Assembly: GCF_025136295.1 (NCBI RefSeq)
Contig: NZ_CP062788.1
Span: 2,931,588 to 2,995,587 of the forward strand
Reading direction: 5' to 3'
Length of the DNA stretch: 64,000 nt
From: Aestuariispira ectoiniformans
GTDB lineage: Bacteria > Pseudomonadota > Alphaproteobacteria > UBA8366 > Aestuariispiraceae
Made by a program: the position numbers and the translations under genes. Below are positions 17,547-25,159 of this stretch, one piece after another (position 1 is the stretch's first letter; each line of letters begins with the position of its first letter). The notes under the pieces were generated by a model that did not search any database, was not told the origin of the DNA, and worked only from the letters and a program-made list of their open reading frames with translations.

Positions 17547-17623
17547 TGGCGACCCCGGCAGGGCTCGAACCTGCAACCTGCGGTTTAGAAGACCGCTGCT
17601 CTATCCAGTTGAGCTACGGGGCC
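17547..17623 (-). tRNA. tRNA-Arg (anticodon TCT)
   Basis: A complete 77-base cloverleaf reads on the minus strand. Acceptor arm GGCCCCG pairs with CGGGGTC, the D-arm begins TAGCTCAACTGGATAGAGC, the anticodon loop CTTCTAA is closed by CGGT/ACCG, and the T-arm is GCAGGTTCGAGCCCTGC. G73 and an encoded CCA end it. The TCT anticodon reads AGA/AGG arginine codons. Confidence 0.97.
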
Positions 17624-17675
17624 ACAACCTTTTCGCCGGAAATCACCTCAAGTCCCAATCAATCAAAAAAAGGGA

Positions 17676-17981
17676 TCAATGGGTCCAGGGATACATCCGG
17701 TCAGAGGCAAAATTGGCGGCATAAGACTTTGGCTTCACAGTACGGGTTTTCTCCTCCTGAATGGTGTAGGAGAAACCGCGTTTCTTCGCGTAGGCGATTG
17801 CTTCGTCTTTGGTGGCGAAGTAGAGGCGAACCTGTTTATTGGTATCGGAGGAACCAACCCACCCGATCAGCGGATCCGGTGTCGGCGCATCGCTCGGTTC
17901 GAACTCAAGAATCCAATCTTTCGCCTTACCCCATCCAGACTGCATAGCCGTCTTGGCCGGTTTGAAGATACGGACTTCCAT
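17676..17981 (-). CDS. NDUFS4-like accessory subunit of respiratory complex I (ETC complex I family)
   Basis: The 101-residue protein matches the 18-kDa accessory subunit of NADH dehydrogenase (NDUFS4/AQDQ), found in mitochondria and alphaproteobacteria. It begins RIFKPAKTAMQSGWGK, continues with DWILEFEP, PDPLIGWVGSSDTNKQVRLYF and EEAIAYAKKRG-like sequence, and ends KSYAANFASDRMYPWTH, the ending shared across the family. It sits on the matrix/cytoplasmic arm of complex I near the NADH module and helps stabilise it. The gene lies between two tRNA genes in the same direction, 41 bp after tRNA-Pro. The main nuo genes are elsewhere. Confidence 0.93.
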   Translation of the reverse strand: MEVRIFKPAKTAMQSGWGKAKDWILEFEPSDAPTPDPLIGWVGSSDTNKQVRLYFATKDEAIAYAKKRGFSYTIQEEKTRTVKPKSYAANFASDRMYPWTH

Positions 17982-18022
17982 TGATCCCGAGCTCCGCTTA
18001 ATTGTTGCCCCAGTTAGGAAAG

Positions 18023-18099
<77 letters not shown>

Positions 18100-18139
18100 A
18101 TACAAGTATTTCCGCGGCTTAGGTACTGATTTTACGGAC

Positions 18140-18180
18140 GTTTGGCAAGGAATAAATGAGGCAAAAATCCCTTGCCAAAC
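18140..18180. repeat. Long inverted repeat between lipoprotein and tRNA-Pro genes
   Basis: GTTTGGCAAGG (18140-18150) and CCTTGCCAAAC (18170-18180) are perfect 11-bp arms around 19 bases. It sits 23 bp after the stop of the leftward lipoprotein gene and 40 bp before tRNA-Pro. It could be a terminator for the lipoprotein transcript, although no clear T-run follows on either strand. Confidence 0.5.
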
Positions 18181-18202
18181 ACCACGTCGTAATCACAGCC
18201 CC

Positions 18203-18877
18203 TTAACCGACAACGTCAAAGGATTGTTCAGCACGATCACGCAATGCCCCCGACAGCGAATTGGCGCCGCCACCCGTTGTCTTGAAGCCACCATTACCAT
18301 CGCAAGCCTGCTCATTTCCCTGCAATGATTCGACATAGGCGATATCGACAAAACGCCCCAGTTCATCCGGCAGTTCACTCGCAAAAATCTGCAGATAGTG
18401 ATCGCCGCTCGTATCAAAACCGGCCGCATTGAGAACTCGCCGGTATGAAGATGCAACGGCCCATTCATCCGTTTGTTTGCCGGACAGGCAATAACTCACG
18501 GTATTGAACTGCTGACGGCCAACCGTTACCACGCTGCCCGGGCCAATGTCGCGTTTTTCAGGCCCGTCCACCAATGTAACAATGACCTGGCTTTCGGGCG
18601 TCCCCACTTCATTCCCGACATAGGTCCAGCTTTTGCCCCCTCCAAGGAGATCGGACTGTATGTTTCCATCGGCTACGAGGTCATAGCGGTAGCTTACATT
18701 CACCAGTGGTGCTTCCGGCAAAATCTTGTCCAACCGGTTCCAGCGGTCGATCGTATTCCCCGAAACTGTCGGAGTACTCGCGCTGCAAGCCCCAAGCGTG
18801 ACAGCAAAGGTCAACAGACAGGCGGCCTTAACCCCAGCGCCCGCTCGTGAATTTTGTTTTAGATAATTAGCAGCCAT
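18203..18877 (-). CDS. Predicted lipoprotein of unknown function
   Basis: The 224-residue protein has a lipoprotein signal: positive N-terminus, hydrophobic stretch LLTFAVTL and a lipobox ending G-A-C near residue 31, so it should be lipidated and anchored to the inner or outer membrane. The mature part has no family I recognise. It contains four later cysteines or more (SYCLSG, EQACDGNGG), which could form a disulfide, and predicted beta strands such as LVNVSYRYDLV and SQVIVTLVDG. It is directly downstream of the DUF192 gene (9 bp), so both are probably co-transcribed. Confidence 0.75.
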   Translation of the reverse strand: MAANYLKQNSRAGAGVKAACLLTFAVTLGACSASTPTVSGNTIDRWNRLDKILPEAPLVNVSYRYDLVADGNIQSDLLGGGKSWTYVGNEVGTPESQVIVTLVDGPEKRDIGPGSVVTVGRQQFNTVSYCLSGKQTDEWAVASSYRRVLNAAGFDTSGDHYLQIFASELPDELGRFVDIAYVESLQGNEQACDGNGGFKTTGGGANSLSGALRDRAEQSFDVVG

Positions 18878-18886
18878 CGCCGGTCC

Positions 18887-19354
18887 TCAGAATTCAGTTC
18901 CGAATATTGAATGAAGTACCCGATCCCCGACCTCGATGCCAAGTTTTTCAGAAACCCCGCCACCGATCTCCAGTACCGCACGGACATCGCCCACAGACGC
19001 TATCGGTTCCAGCGACTGAGGAACCGTCCTTCGTTGTATTTTCTCAATCGTCCCATCGGCCCGGATGAACAGCATATCCAGGGGGATCAATGTATTTTTC
19101 ATCCACATGGCAACGCGCGCCGGATGCCCATAGTCGAACAGCATACCCGCATCTTCAGCCAGTGTTTCCCTGAACATCAGGCCCTGCGCCCTTTGTGCAT
19201 CCGTCAGTGCGATTTCGATCTGGAAGTGGTGTTGCTGCCCGCTCGATTCGATCGCAAGCTCCCCTTGAGCAAATTCATTTGCCTGTCCAACAGTCATCGG
19301 AACAAAAAGCAACAGTGCAAACAACCATACTGCTTTGACAGCACGCACACCCAT
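18887..19354 (-). CDS. DUF192 family exported protein
   Basis: The 155-residue protein has a signal peptide (residues 1-25, ending GQANEF) and one DUF192 domain: ALTDAQRAQGLMFRETLAEDAGMLFDYG, then VAMWMKNTLIPLDMLFI, and AVLEIGGGVSEKLGIEVGD near the end. This compact beta-barrel family is widespread, usually exported, and has no firmly known function. It precedes the lipoprotein gene on the same strand by 9 bp; the Atm1-type exporter gene is 107 bp upstream. Confidence 0.9.
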   Translation of the reverse strand: MGVRAVKAVWLFALLLFVPMTVGQANEFAQGELAIESSGQQHHFQIEIALTDAQRAQGLMFRETLAEDAGMLFDYGHPARVAMWMKNTLIPLDMLFIRADGTIEKIQRRTVPQSLEPIASVGDVRAVLEIGGGVSEKLGIEVGDRVLHSIFGTEF

Positions 19355-19461
19355 AACCTCGCCTGTATCTATTTATCTGAAATCCATACGGAAATTATCT
19401 CTCAGGCACTGACAGGCTTCAAGAGAATAAAGGGGGTTCGTGATCCCCTGGATGGCGTTTC

Positions 19462-21288
19462 CTAGTCATCTGCTAGCACCGCATCGTCGCGTTCCTGCTG
19501 GCGAGCCCACATTTCAGCGTAAACGCCCTGTTGATCAAGAAGGGCCGCATGGGTTCCCCGTTCGACAACCTGCCCGTTATCCATCACCAGAATCTGGTCG
19601 GCGTCGACTACAGTCGACAGGCGGTGTGCAATAATCAATGTCGTTCGCCCGCGGCTGACCTCTTTCAGGCTGTACTGAATTTCCCGCTCCGTTGCCGTAT
19701 CAAGTGCACTTGTCGCTTCGTCGAACAACAGGATTCGCGGTTGTTTGAGGATGGTTCTGGCAATCGCGACGCGCTGTTTTTCCCCGCCGGACAATTTCAG
19801 TCCACGTTCCCCTACGACGGTATTGTAACCATCCGGTAGACTTGCAATGAAGTTATGGATCTGCGCCATGCGTGCAGCCTCTTCCACATCCTCCCGGCTC
19901 GCGTCGGGCCGTCCGTAGGCAATGTTGTAGTAGACAGTATCGTTGAACAGAACGGTATCCTGTGGAACGATTCCGATAGCCGCCCTCAGGGATTCCTGCG
20001 TTATATCGCGGATATCCTGACCATCAATGGAAACACTGCCATCATCTATGTCATAGAAGCGGAACAGCAAGCGACTGATCGTCGATTTCCCGGCGCCGCT
20101 CGACCCGACAATTGCCAGCGTATGGCCCGACGGAACCTCGAAACTTACCCCCTTGAGAATTGGCCGCCTAGCATCATAGCCGAATTTGACGTCATCAAAG
20201 CGGAGTGTGCCAGCAGTAACATCCAGTTTCCTGGCATCCGGCTTGTCCGCAACTTCCTGCGGCACCCGCATCAGGACGAACATATCTTCCATATCGGTCA
20301 GGGACTGTCTGATCTGCCGATACACAAAGCCCAGGAAGTTCAGCGGCAGATACAACTGAATGAGGTAGGTATTGACCAGGACGAAATCGCCAACGCTCAT
20401 CGTACCGTTCACGACCCCCTGCCCGGCCATCGCCATAAGCAGGACAAGCCCCACAGCGATAATGCCACCCTGGCCGATATTGACCAACGACAGACTGGTC
20501 AGCGACCGCACGGCCGCATCCTCATACCCGCGCATGGCCTTGTCGAACCGCTGTGCCTCGTGCCCTTCGTTGCCGAAATATTTAACCGTTTCAAAGTTCA
20601 GGAGACTATCGATGGCCTTGGTGTTGGCTTCGGTATCCTTATCATTCATCTCGCGCCGATATTTCAGGCGCCATTCGGTCACATAAAGCGTGAAGGCGAT
20701 ATAGGAGACGATGGTCACAAAGGTGACCAGTGCAAAGCGCCAGTCGAAAAGCTTCCAGAGCAAGCCGCAGACCAACACGATTTCGAGCAATGTCGGTAGA
20801 ATATTGAACAGCGTGAAGTTCAAAAGAAACTCAATCCCCTTCACGCCACGTTCAATCACGCGGCTGAGGCCACCGGTTTGCCGTTCCAGATGGAAACGCA
20901 GAGACAAGGCGTGCAAATGCTGAAAAACCTCCAGCGCGACAACACGCGTCGCCCGCATTTTAACACGGGCAAAAAAGGCCTCCCGAAGTTCCTGGAAGAC
21001 CACGGTCATCAGGCGCGCCAGCCCATAGGCCAAAAGCAAGCCGATCGGCAGGGTCAGCGCAACTGAGTGCTGCGGGCTTAAAATGTCGACGGCATCTTTG
21101 AAGAACAGAGGAACGATAACATTGGTAACCTTGGCAAGCACAAGACACGCCAGTGCGATTACCACACGGACGCGCAGGCCAAACTCTCCGACCGGCCAAA
21201 GATAGGGTAAGAGCGATTTCAATGTGTACCAGTGATGATACCGGCGGCTCTCACCTTTATCGTTCTTATCCTGTGAAAAACCCTGCAT
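19462..21288 (-). CDS. Atm1/ABCB7-type ABC exporter (fused permease and ATPase)
   Basis: The 608-residue half-transporter has six membrane spans (residues about 40-330) followed by an ATPase. Walker A is GSSGAGKSTISR, the signature LSGGEKQRVAIARTILK and Walker B ILLFDEATSALD. The N-terminal HWYTLKSLLPYLWP and the segment RVIERGVKGIEFLLNF in the membrane domain are characteristic of Atm1/ABCB7/HMT1, which export glutathione polysulfide or metal-glutathione conjugates. It acts as a homodimer in the inner membrane and links to iron-sulfur homeostasis and metal tolerance. ATG 21288 has GGGGACC just before it. Confidence 0.93.
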   Translation of the reverse strand: MQGFSQDKNDKGESRRYHHWYTLKSLLPYLWPVGEFGLRVRVVIALACLVLAKVTNVIVPLFFKDAVDILSPQHSVALTLPIGLLLAYGLARLMTVVFQELREAFFARVKMRATRVVALEVFQHLHALSLRFHLERQTGGLSRVIERGVKGIEFLLNFTLFNILPTLLEIVLVCGLLWKLFDWRFALVTFVTIVSYIAFTLYVTEWRLKYRREMNDKDTEANTKAIDSLLNFETVKYFGNEGHEAQRFDKAMRGYEDAAVRSLTSLSLVNIGQGGIIAVGLVLLMAMAGQGVVNGTMSVGDFVLVNTYLIQLYLPLNFLGFVYRQIRQSLTDMEDMFVLMRVPQEVADKPDARKLDVTAGTLRFDDVKFGYDARRPILKGVSFEVPSGHTLAIVGSSGAGKSTISRLLFRFYDIDDGSVSIDGQDIRDITQESLRAAIGIVPQDTVLFNDTVYYNIAYGRPDASREDVEEAARMAQIHNFIASLPDGYNTVVGERGLKLSGGEKQRVAIARTILKQPRILLFDEATSALDTATEREIQYSLKEVSRGRTTLIIAHRLSTVVDADQILVMDNGQVVERGTHAALLDQQGVYAEMWARQQERDDAVLADD

Positions 21289-21332
21289 GGTCCCCTACCA
21301 CTCCCCAAAGCAAAACAAGCATAAACTGAAAT

Positions 21333-21360
21333 GGCGGCGCTCTGCTATCAGAACGCCGCC
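21333..21360 (-). terminator. Strong hairpin after the antiporter gene
   Basis: GGCGGCG (21333-21339) pairs with CGCCGCC (21354-21360), and TCTG with CAGA inside, giving an 11-bp stem with one mismatched pair and a 4-base loop. It lies 31 bp past the stop of the leftward antiporter gene and 45 bp before the exporter start. T-run is short (ATTT), so termination may be partial. Confidence 0.55.
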
Positions 21361-21391
21361 AATCAGGTCCGGATCATTTCCGATGTTCTTA

Positions 21392-22840
21392 TCAGAAGAA
21401 CAGGAAGGTCACTGCAACGAAACAGGGAACCAGGATCGCACCTGACCACAGCATATAGCCGAAGAAACTGGGCATGCTGATGCCGCGTTCTTCCGCGATC
21501 GACCGAACCATGAAGTTCGGTGCATTACCGATATAGGTGTTGGCGCCCATGAATACAGCCCCTGCCGAAACGGCCAGAAGGGTATTGGCCAGCGGCCCCA
21601 TCAAATGGCCTGCATCGCCACCGGCCGTATTGAAGAACACCAGATAGGTCGGCGCGTTATCCAGGAAGCTGGACAGGAAACCGGTTGCCCAGAAATACAT
21701 GTAGTTCACGGGCTCGCCATCCGCACTGACGGCGGAGATCACCGGCTCCAGCGCCCCTGCAGTACCGGATTTCAAAATAGCGATCGCCGGAATGATCGTG
21801 ATGAAGATAGCCGAGAACAGTTTCCCCACTTCGATGATCGGGAACCAGGAAAATCCGTTCGCCATACGGCTTTGCAGGCTGGTGAATTTCCAGGACAACC
21901 CTGCGATTACAAGCAGCAGGACATCACGGGCGACATTCTGAATTTCAATATGAACATGGAACAGGTCGAAGGCGATCCCCGGTTTCCAGATTCCGCTGAG
22001 AAGAACGGCGGCGACGATACCGGCCAGGAAGAGGATATTAACCCCGCCTTCGATTTTCAGGCCGTCCGGCTCATTTTCATGCGACTGCTCCGGGAGATCG
22101 CCCTCTTTGCGGTAGTAATAGCTATCCAGAATATAGAAGACCACCAGAAGGATGACCGAAACAAACGCCATCGGCTTCAGCATATGTATCGTCGGCCAGA
22201 AGAAATCCACCCCCTTCAGGAACCCCAGGAACAGGGGCGGATCGCCCAACGGTGTAAGGGAACCGCCGATATTGGCGACAAGAAAGATGAAAAAGACAAT
22301 CACATGAACCCGGTGCGTACGCCATTCATTGGCCCGAATGACCGGACGAATGAGCAACATTGCGGCACCCGTTGTGCCCATCCAGCTTGCAATCACAGTG
22401 CCGATTAACAGCATCAGCGTGTTTACTGCCGGTGTTCCCTGCAATTTCCCGCGCAGCCTGACACCGCCCGCAACGGTGAAGAGCGAAAACAGCAAAATAA
22501 TGAAAGGCAAATATTCCAGAAAGAACACATGCAGCGCTTCAAACAGCGCAAGCTGCCAGCCATAAAAAACGGTGAACGGCACAATAAAAGCCAAAGCCCA
22601 AAAGGCAGAAACCTTGCCGAAATGATGATGCCAGAACCGGTCGGCGACCAGCGGGAAGACTGCAATTGAAAGCAATATCCCTGCGAAGGGTATCGCCCAA
22701 TAGATCCCGAGTTCCGCCCCATCAAGATGGGGTGCACCAGCACCGGCGGCCTGTGCTGACATGGTCGTCAAAAAAAAGGCGGCTAGTCCCGCCGTCAAAC
22801 GCAATGCGCTTCGGAGCATTCCCCTGCCCTCGTCTACCAT
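21392..22840 (-). CDS. Sodium:proton antiporter, NhaD/citrate-transporter superfamily
   Basis: A 482-residue membrane protein with about 12 spans, preceded by a probable signal-like segment (residues 9-31). It shows the ion-transporter-superfamily motifs IASWMGTTGAAMLLIRPVI (near residue 150), NIGGSLTPLGDPPLFLGFL (near 190) and, in the second half, LSSFLDNAPTYLVFF and FMGANTYIGNAPNFMV. The repeat of these two loops is the pseudo-symmetric substrate site of NhaD/ArsB-type carriers. It likely expels sodium in exchange for protons, fitting a marine or brackish life. ATG 22840 has CAGGAAC upstream. Confidence 0.88.
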   Translation of the reverse strand: MVDEGRGMLRSALRLTAGLAAFFLTTMSAQAAGAGAPHLDGAELGIYWAIPFAGILLSIAVFPLVADRFWHHHFGKVSAFWALAFIVPFTVFYGWQLALFEALHVFFLEYLPFIILLFSLFTVAGGVRLRGKLQGTPAVNTLMLLIGTVIASWMGTTGAAMLLIRPVIRANEWRTHRVHVIVFFIFLVANIGGSLTPLGDPPLFLGFLKGVDFFWPTIHMLKPMAFVSVILLVVFYILDSYYYRKEGDLPEQSHENEPDGLKIEGGVNILFLAGIVAAVLLSGIWKPGIAFDLFHVHIEIQNVARDVLLLVIAGLSWKFTSLQSRMANGFSWFPIIEVGKLFSAIFITIIPAIAILKSGTAGALEPVISAVSADGEPVNYMYFWATGFLSSFLDNAPTYLVFFNTAGGDAGHLMGPLANTLLAVSAGAVFMGANTYIGNAPNFMVRSIAEERGISMPSFFGYMLWSGAILVPCFVAVTFLFF

Positions 22841-22969
22841 AAGTTCCTGTTCGTCCGCAGATAAAGGTCAACTAAGTGCGACCTGTCAACAGACACGGTA
22901 TTTGTTTTCCTGTTTACCCGATTCGACCGCCCGGTAGGAGTCCGCCCTTATCACGGCAAATATATGGGA

Positions 22970-23506
22970 TCAGACACGGTTGGTCGGTTTGGCCGTCGCC
23001 TTGGCGCCCGGAACCCATTTTTGAAGCTTGCGGCCATCCTTGGTGACAATTTTCTTCTGCGCCTTCCGCCGTTCCGAATCCATACCCGAAAAGAAACGGA
23101 CAATTTCCTCAAACGGGATTTCTTCGTTCAGACCGCGCTTGATCGCACGTTTGTAGATATCGTGATACTGGATCTGCTTGTTGATATAGTCCGTTGCGTG
23201 ATGGCAATACTTGCGCCATATCCGCGACAGGAAATGCTCGATTTCCGGCGGCAACGGAACCGATGGAACCTTTGGCCGCCCCAACTCGAAGATACGAAAG
23301 ATATTGGGTTCTACCGGACCTGTTTCATCGGCAATGAACGTTGCAGGCATAAGCTTTCGCCCATAATACATGGCCGCATAGGACCCCTGCGCAATGTAGA
23401 GCAGACGCTGCAGCTTCTGTGGCTGCAGATACAAATCCTCCCGGCGCGCCTGGTCCGCAAACCAGTTCGCTACATCAACTGCTGACTGTACCGCCGGTGA
23501 CGGCAT
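22970..23506 (-). CDS. Panacea-domain protein (DUF4065, SocA-like)
   Basis: The 178-residue protein begins with a Panacea domain: DVANWFADQA followed by LYLQPQKLQRLLYIAQGSYAAMYYGRKLMP is the family's K-LQ-LLY/A signature, and GPVEPNIFRIFELG is the second block. In SocA and PanA systems this domain serves as antitoxin or proteolytic adaptor. Here neither neighbour looks like a toxin: an antiporter gene lies downstream and coxG is divergent. The basic C-terminal tail (RRKAQKKIVTKDGRKLQKW) is unusual and could bind nucleic acid or a partner. It has a strong ribosome site (AGAAGGAGTG). A housekeeping adaptor role is plausible. Confidence 0.85.
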   Translation of the reverse strand: MPSPAVQSAVDVANWFADQARREDLYLQPQKLQRLLYIAQGSYAAMYYGRKLMPATFIADETGPVEPNIFRIFELGRPKVPSVPLPPEIEHFLSRIWRKYCHHATDYINKQIQYHDIYKRAIKRGLNEEIPFEEIVRFFSGMDSERRKAQKKIVTKDGRKLQKWVPGAKATAKPTNRV

Positions 23507-23727
23507 TTCACACTCCTTCTGGAAACGACCGTATCTTTTCTGTCACCTGTTTCTTTTTCTTATATTACCGATAAAAGCGCTGAGTCGCCATTGTCTTCAA
23601 GGTCCAAATCCGGTTGTGCGCGCGACCTTGCGACAACTGCAACAAGCCATTACTGTCTAGCAGGTGCGTCGCTTCGACATTTTTCGAACGCATAAGAACA
23701 AATAAGAATTTACGGGAGTTGACCTTA

Positions 23728-24378
23728 ATGGAAATGACGGGTGAACAACTGATCCCCGCGGATCGGCAACGGGTTTGGGATGCATTGAATGATCCGGAAG
23801 TCCTGAAACAGTGTATTCCCGGATGCCAGACGCTTGAACAAACAGGCGACAATGGTTTTGAAGCAACCGTTCAGGCCAAGGTCGGCCCGGTAAAGGCAAA
23901 GTTCAAAGGGGCCGTGACCCTTTCCAACATCAACGCCCCCACCAGCTATACCATCAGCGGTGAAGGCAAAGGCGGGGCTGCTGGCTTTGCAAAGGGCAGC
24001 GCGGATGTCACCCTTGAAGATGCGCCGGAAGGCACATTGCTAAAATATGCGGTCGACGCCAAGGTTGGCGGCAAACTTGCCCAGATTGGCTCCCGGCTGA
24101 TTGACTCCAGCGCCAAGAAAATGGCCGGAGACTTCTTCCAGGAGTTCTCGAATGCCCTCGGCACCCCTGCTGAAGAAGCCGAGACGCCCGTGGAGGCGGC
24201 AGCGCCTGCACAACAGGCAGCACCGGCCGCAGCCGCTGCGGTAAAATCTGAAAAGAAAGAAGAAAAAGAGGAATCGCCCTATGTGCCCATTCTGGGGCTG
24301 CATCCCTTTGTCTGGACAGTTGGGCTGATCGCCATTGTGATCGCGCTGATTTTCGCTTTCTCCGGCAGTGGACATTAA
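23728..24378 (+). CDS. coxG: CoxG-type membrane-anchored SRPBCC protein
   Basis: The 216-residue protein has an N-terminal SRPBCC fold of the CoxG family (residues 1-150): MTGEQLIPADRQRVWDALNDPEVLKQCIPGC is the signature start, followed by FEATVQAKVGPVKAKF and the glycine-rich GEGKGGAAGFAKGSADVTL. A 40-residue Ala/Pro/Glu-rich linker leads to a single C-terminal membrane span (FVWTVGLIAIVIALIFAF). CoxG recruits CO dehydrogenase-type enzymes to the membrane and supports quinone access in characterised systems. ATG 23728 has a GGGAG site. It is separated from coxS by a terminator and has its own promoter region. Confidence 0.9.
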   Translation: MEMTGEQLIPADRQRVWDALNDPEVLKQCIPGCQTLEQTGDNGFEATVQAKVGPVKAKFKGAVTLSNINAPTSYTISGEGKGGAAGFAKGSADVTLEDAPEGTLLKYAVDAKVGGKLAQIGSRLIDSSAKKMAGDFFQEFSNALGTPAEEAETPVEAAAPAQQAAPAAAAAVKSEKKEEKEESPYVPILGLHPFVWTVGLIAIVIALIFAFSGSGH

Positions 24379-24412
24379 CTCAACCGATCTAAATTCAAGA
24401 CGCAATGATTGG

Positions 24413-24453
24413 ACGGCCCCGCAGTTTCAAACAACGGGGCCGTTTATATTTTT
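24413..24453 (+). terminator. Terminator after coxG
   Basis: ACGGCCCCG (24413-24421) pairs with CGGGGCCGT (24435-24443) over a 13-base loop, followed by TTATATTTTT. It isolates coxG transcription from coxS. Confidence 0.88.
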
Positions 24454-24486
24454 GTCTGATGAGCAAAAGACTTACTAAATGCGGCA

Positions 24487-24539
24487 CGCTACAACTGTAG
24501 CGGTTAACACTTGACCTGAAATCAAAGCAGTCCCACACT
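24487..24539 (+). promoter_or_regulatory. Candidate promoter and 16-bp palindrome before coxS
   Basis: A perfect dyad, CGCTACA-AC-TGTAGCG, spans 24487-24502. Nine bases later is TTGACC (24511-24516), a good -35, and CACACT (24534-24539) sits 17 bp further as a poor -10. A dyad just upstream of a promoter with a weak -10 is the usual place for an activator. The coxS ATG is at 24615. Confidence 0.45.
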
Positions 24540-24614
24540 CTTAACCATAAAGAATCACGCTTCTGCGGGACCAGCAGAACCGGGGTAATATCTTATGATC
24601 AGGGAGGATGCCGA

Positions 24615-25082
24615 ATGACGACCATCTCGATGACGGTCAACGGCAAACAGGTATCGGCCGACGTCGAACCGCGTATGTTGCTGTCCGATTTTATCCGTGA
24701 AAACCAACATCTGACCGGCACGCATATCGGATGCGACACCAGCCAATGCGGCGCCTGTGTCGTTCATCTGAATGGAAATTCAGTCAAAAGCTGTACCATG
24801 CTGGCCGTTCAGGCCGATGGCGCGGAAGTCACGACCATTGAAGGCCTGGCTGACGGGGACATGCTTCACCCTATGCAGGAGGCTTTCCGTGAGAACCATG
24901 GCTTGCAATGCGGTTTCTGCACGCCGGGCATGGTGATGAGCGCCGTGGACCTCGTGACCAAGAACCCGAATATTTCGGAAGCGGAAATCCGTGAGGGCCT
25001 GGAAGGCAATATCTGCCGCTGTACCGGCTACCACAATATTGTGAAGGCGGTTAAGGCCGGTGCGGACGCCATGCGCGGCTGA
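24615..25082 (+). CDS. coxS: CO dehydrogenase-like small subunit, two [2Fe-2S] clusters
   Basis: The 155-residue protein is the iron-sulfur subunit of a xanthine-oxidase-family molybdenum hydroxylase. The plant-type cluster is held by CDTSQCGAC and a cysteine after VKSC (residues about 42-62). The second cluster sits in the helical domain with CGFCTPG (near 101) and CRCTGY (near 136). The chain passes electrons from the Mo site on CoxL to FAD on CoxM. It is the first gene of coxS-L-M. ATG 24615 follows GGGAGG. No signal peptide is present, as expected for a cytoplasmic enzyme. Confidence 0.95.
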   Translation: MTTISMTVNGKQVSADVEPRMLLSDFIRENQHLTGTHIGCDTSQCGACVVHLNGNSVKSCTMLAVQADGAEVTTIEGLADGDMLHPMQEAFRENHGLQCGFCTPGMVMSAVDLVTKNPNISEAEIREGLEGNICRCTGYHNIVKAVKAGADAMRG

Positions 25083-25159
25083 ACGAACCGAAAAACATCC
25101 AAATCCATGCAAGAATAAAAGTCAGAAAATGACGGATCAGAGAATTGGGAGAAGAAGTG

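Noticed and set aside
18140-18180. Inverted repeat as a tRNA-like or small RNA gene
   Set aside because: It has only one stem with an unstructured loop and no promoter or T-run that would define a transcript.
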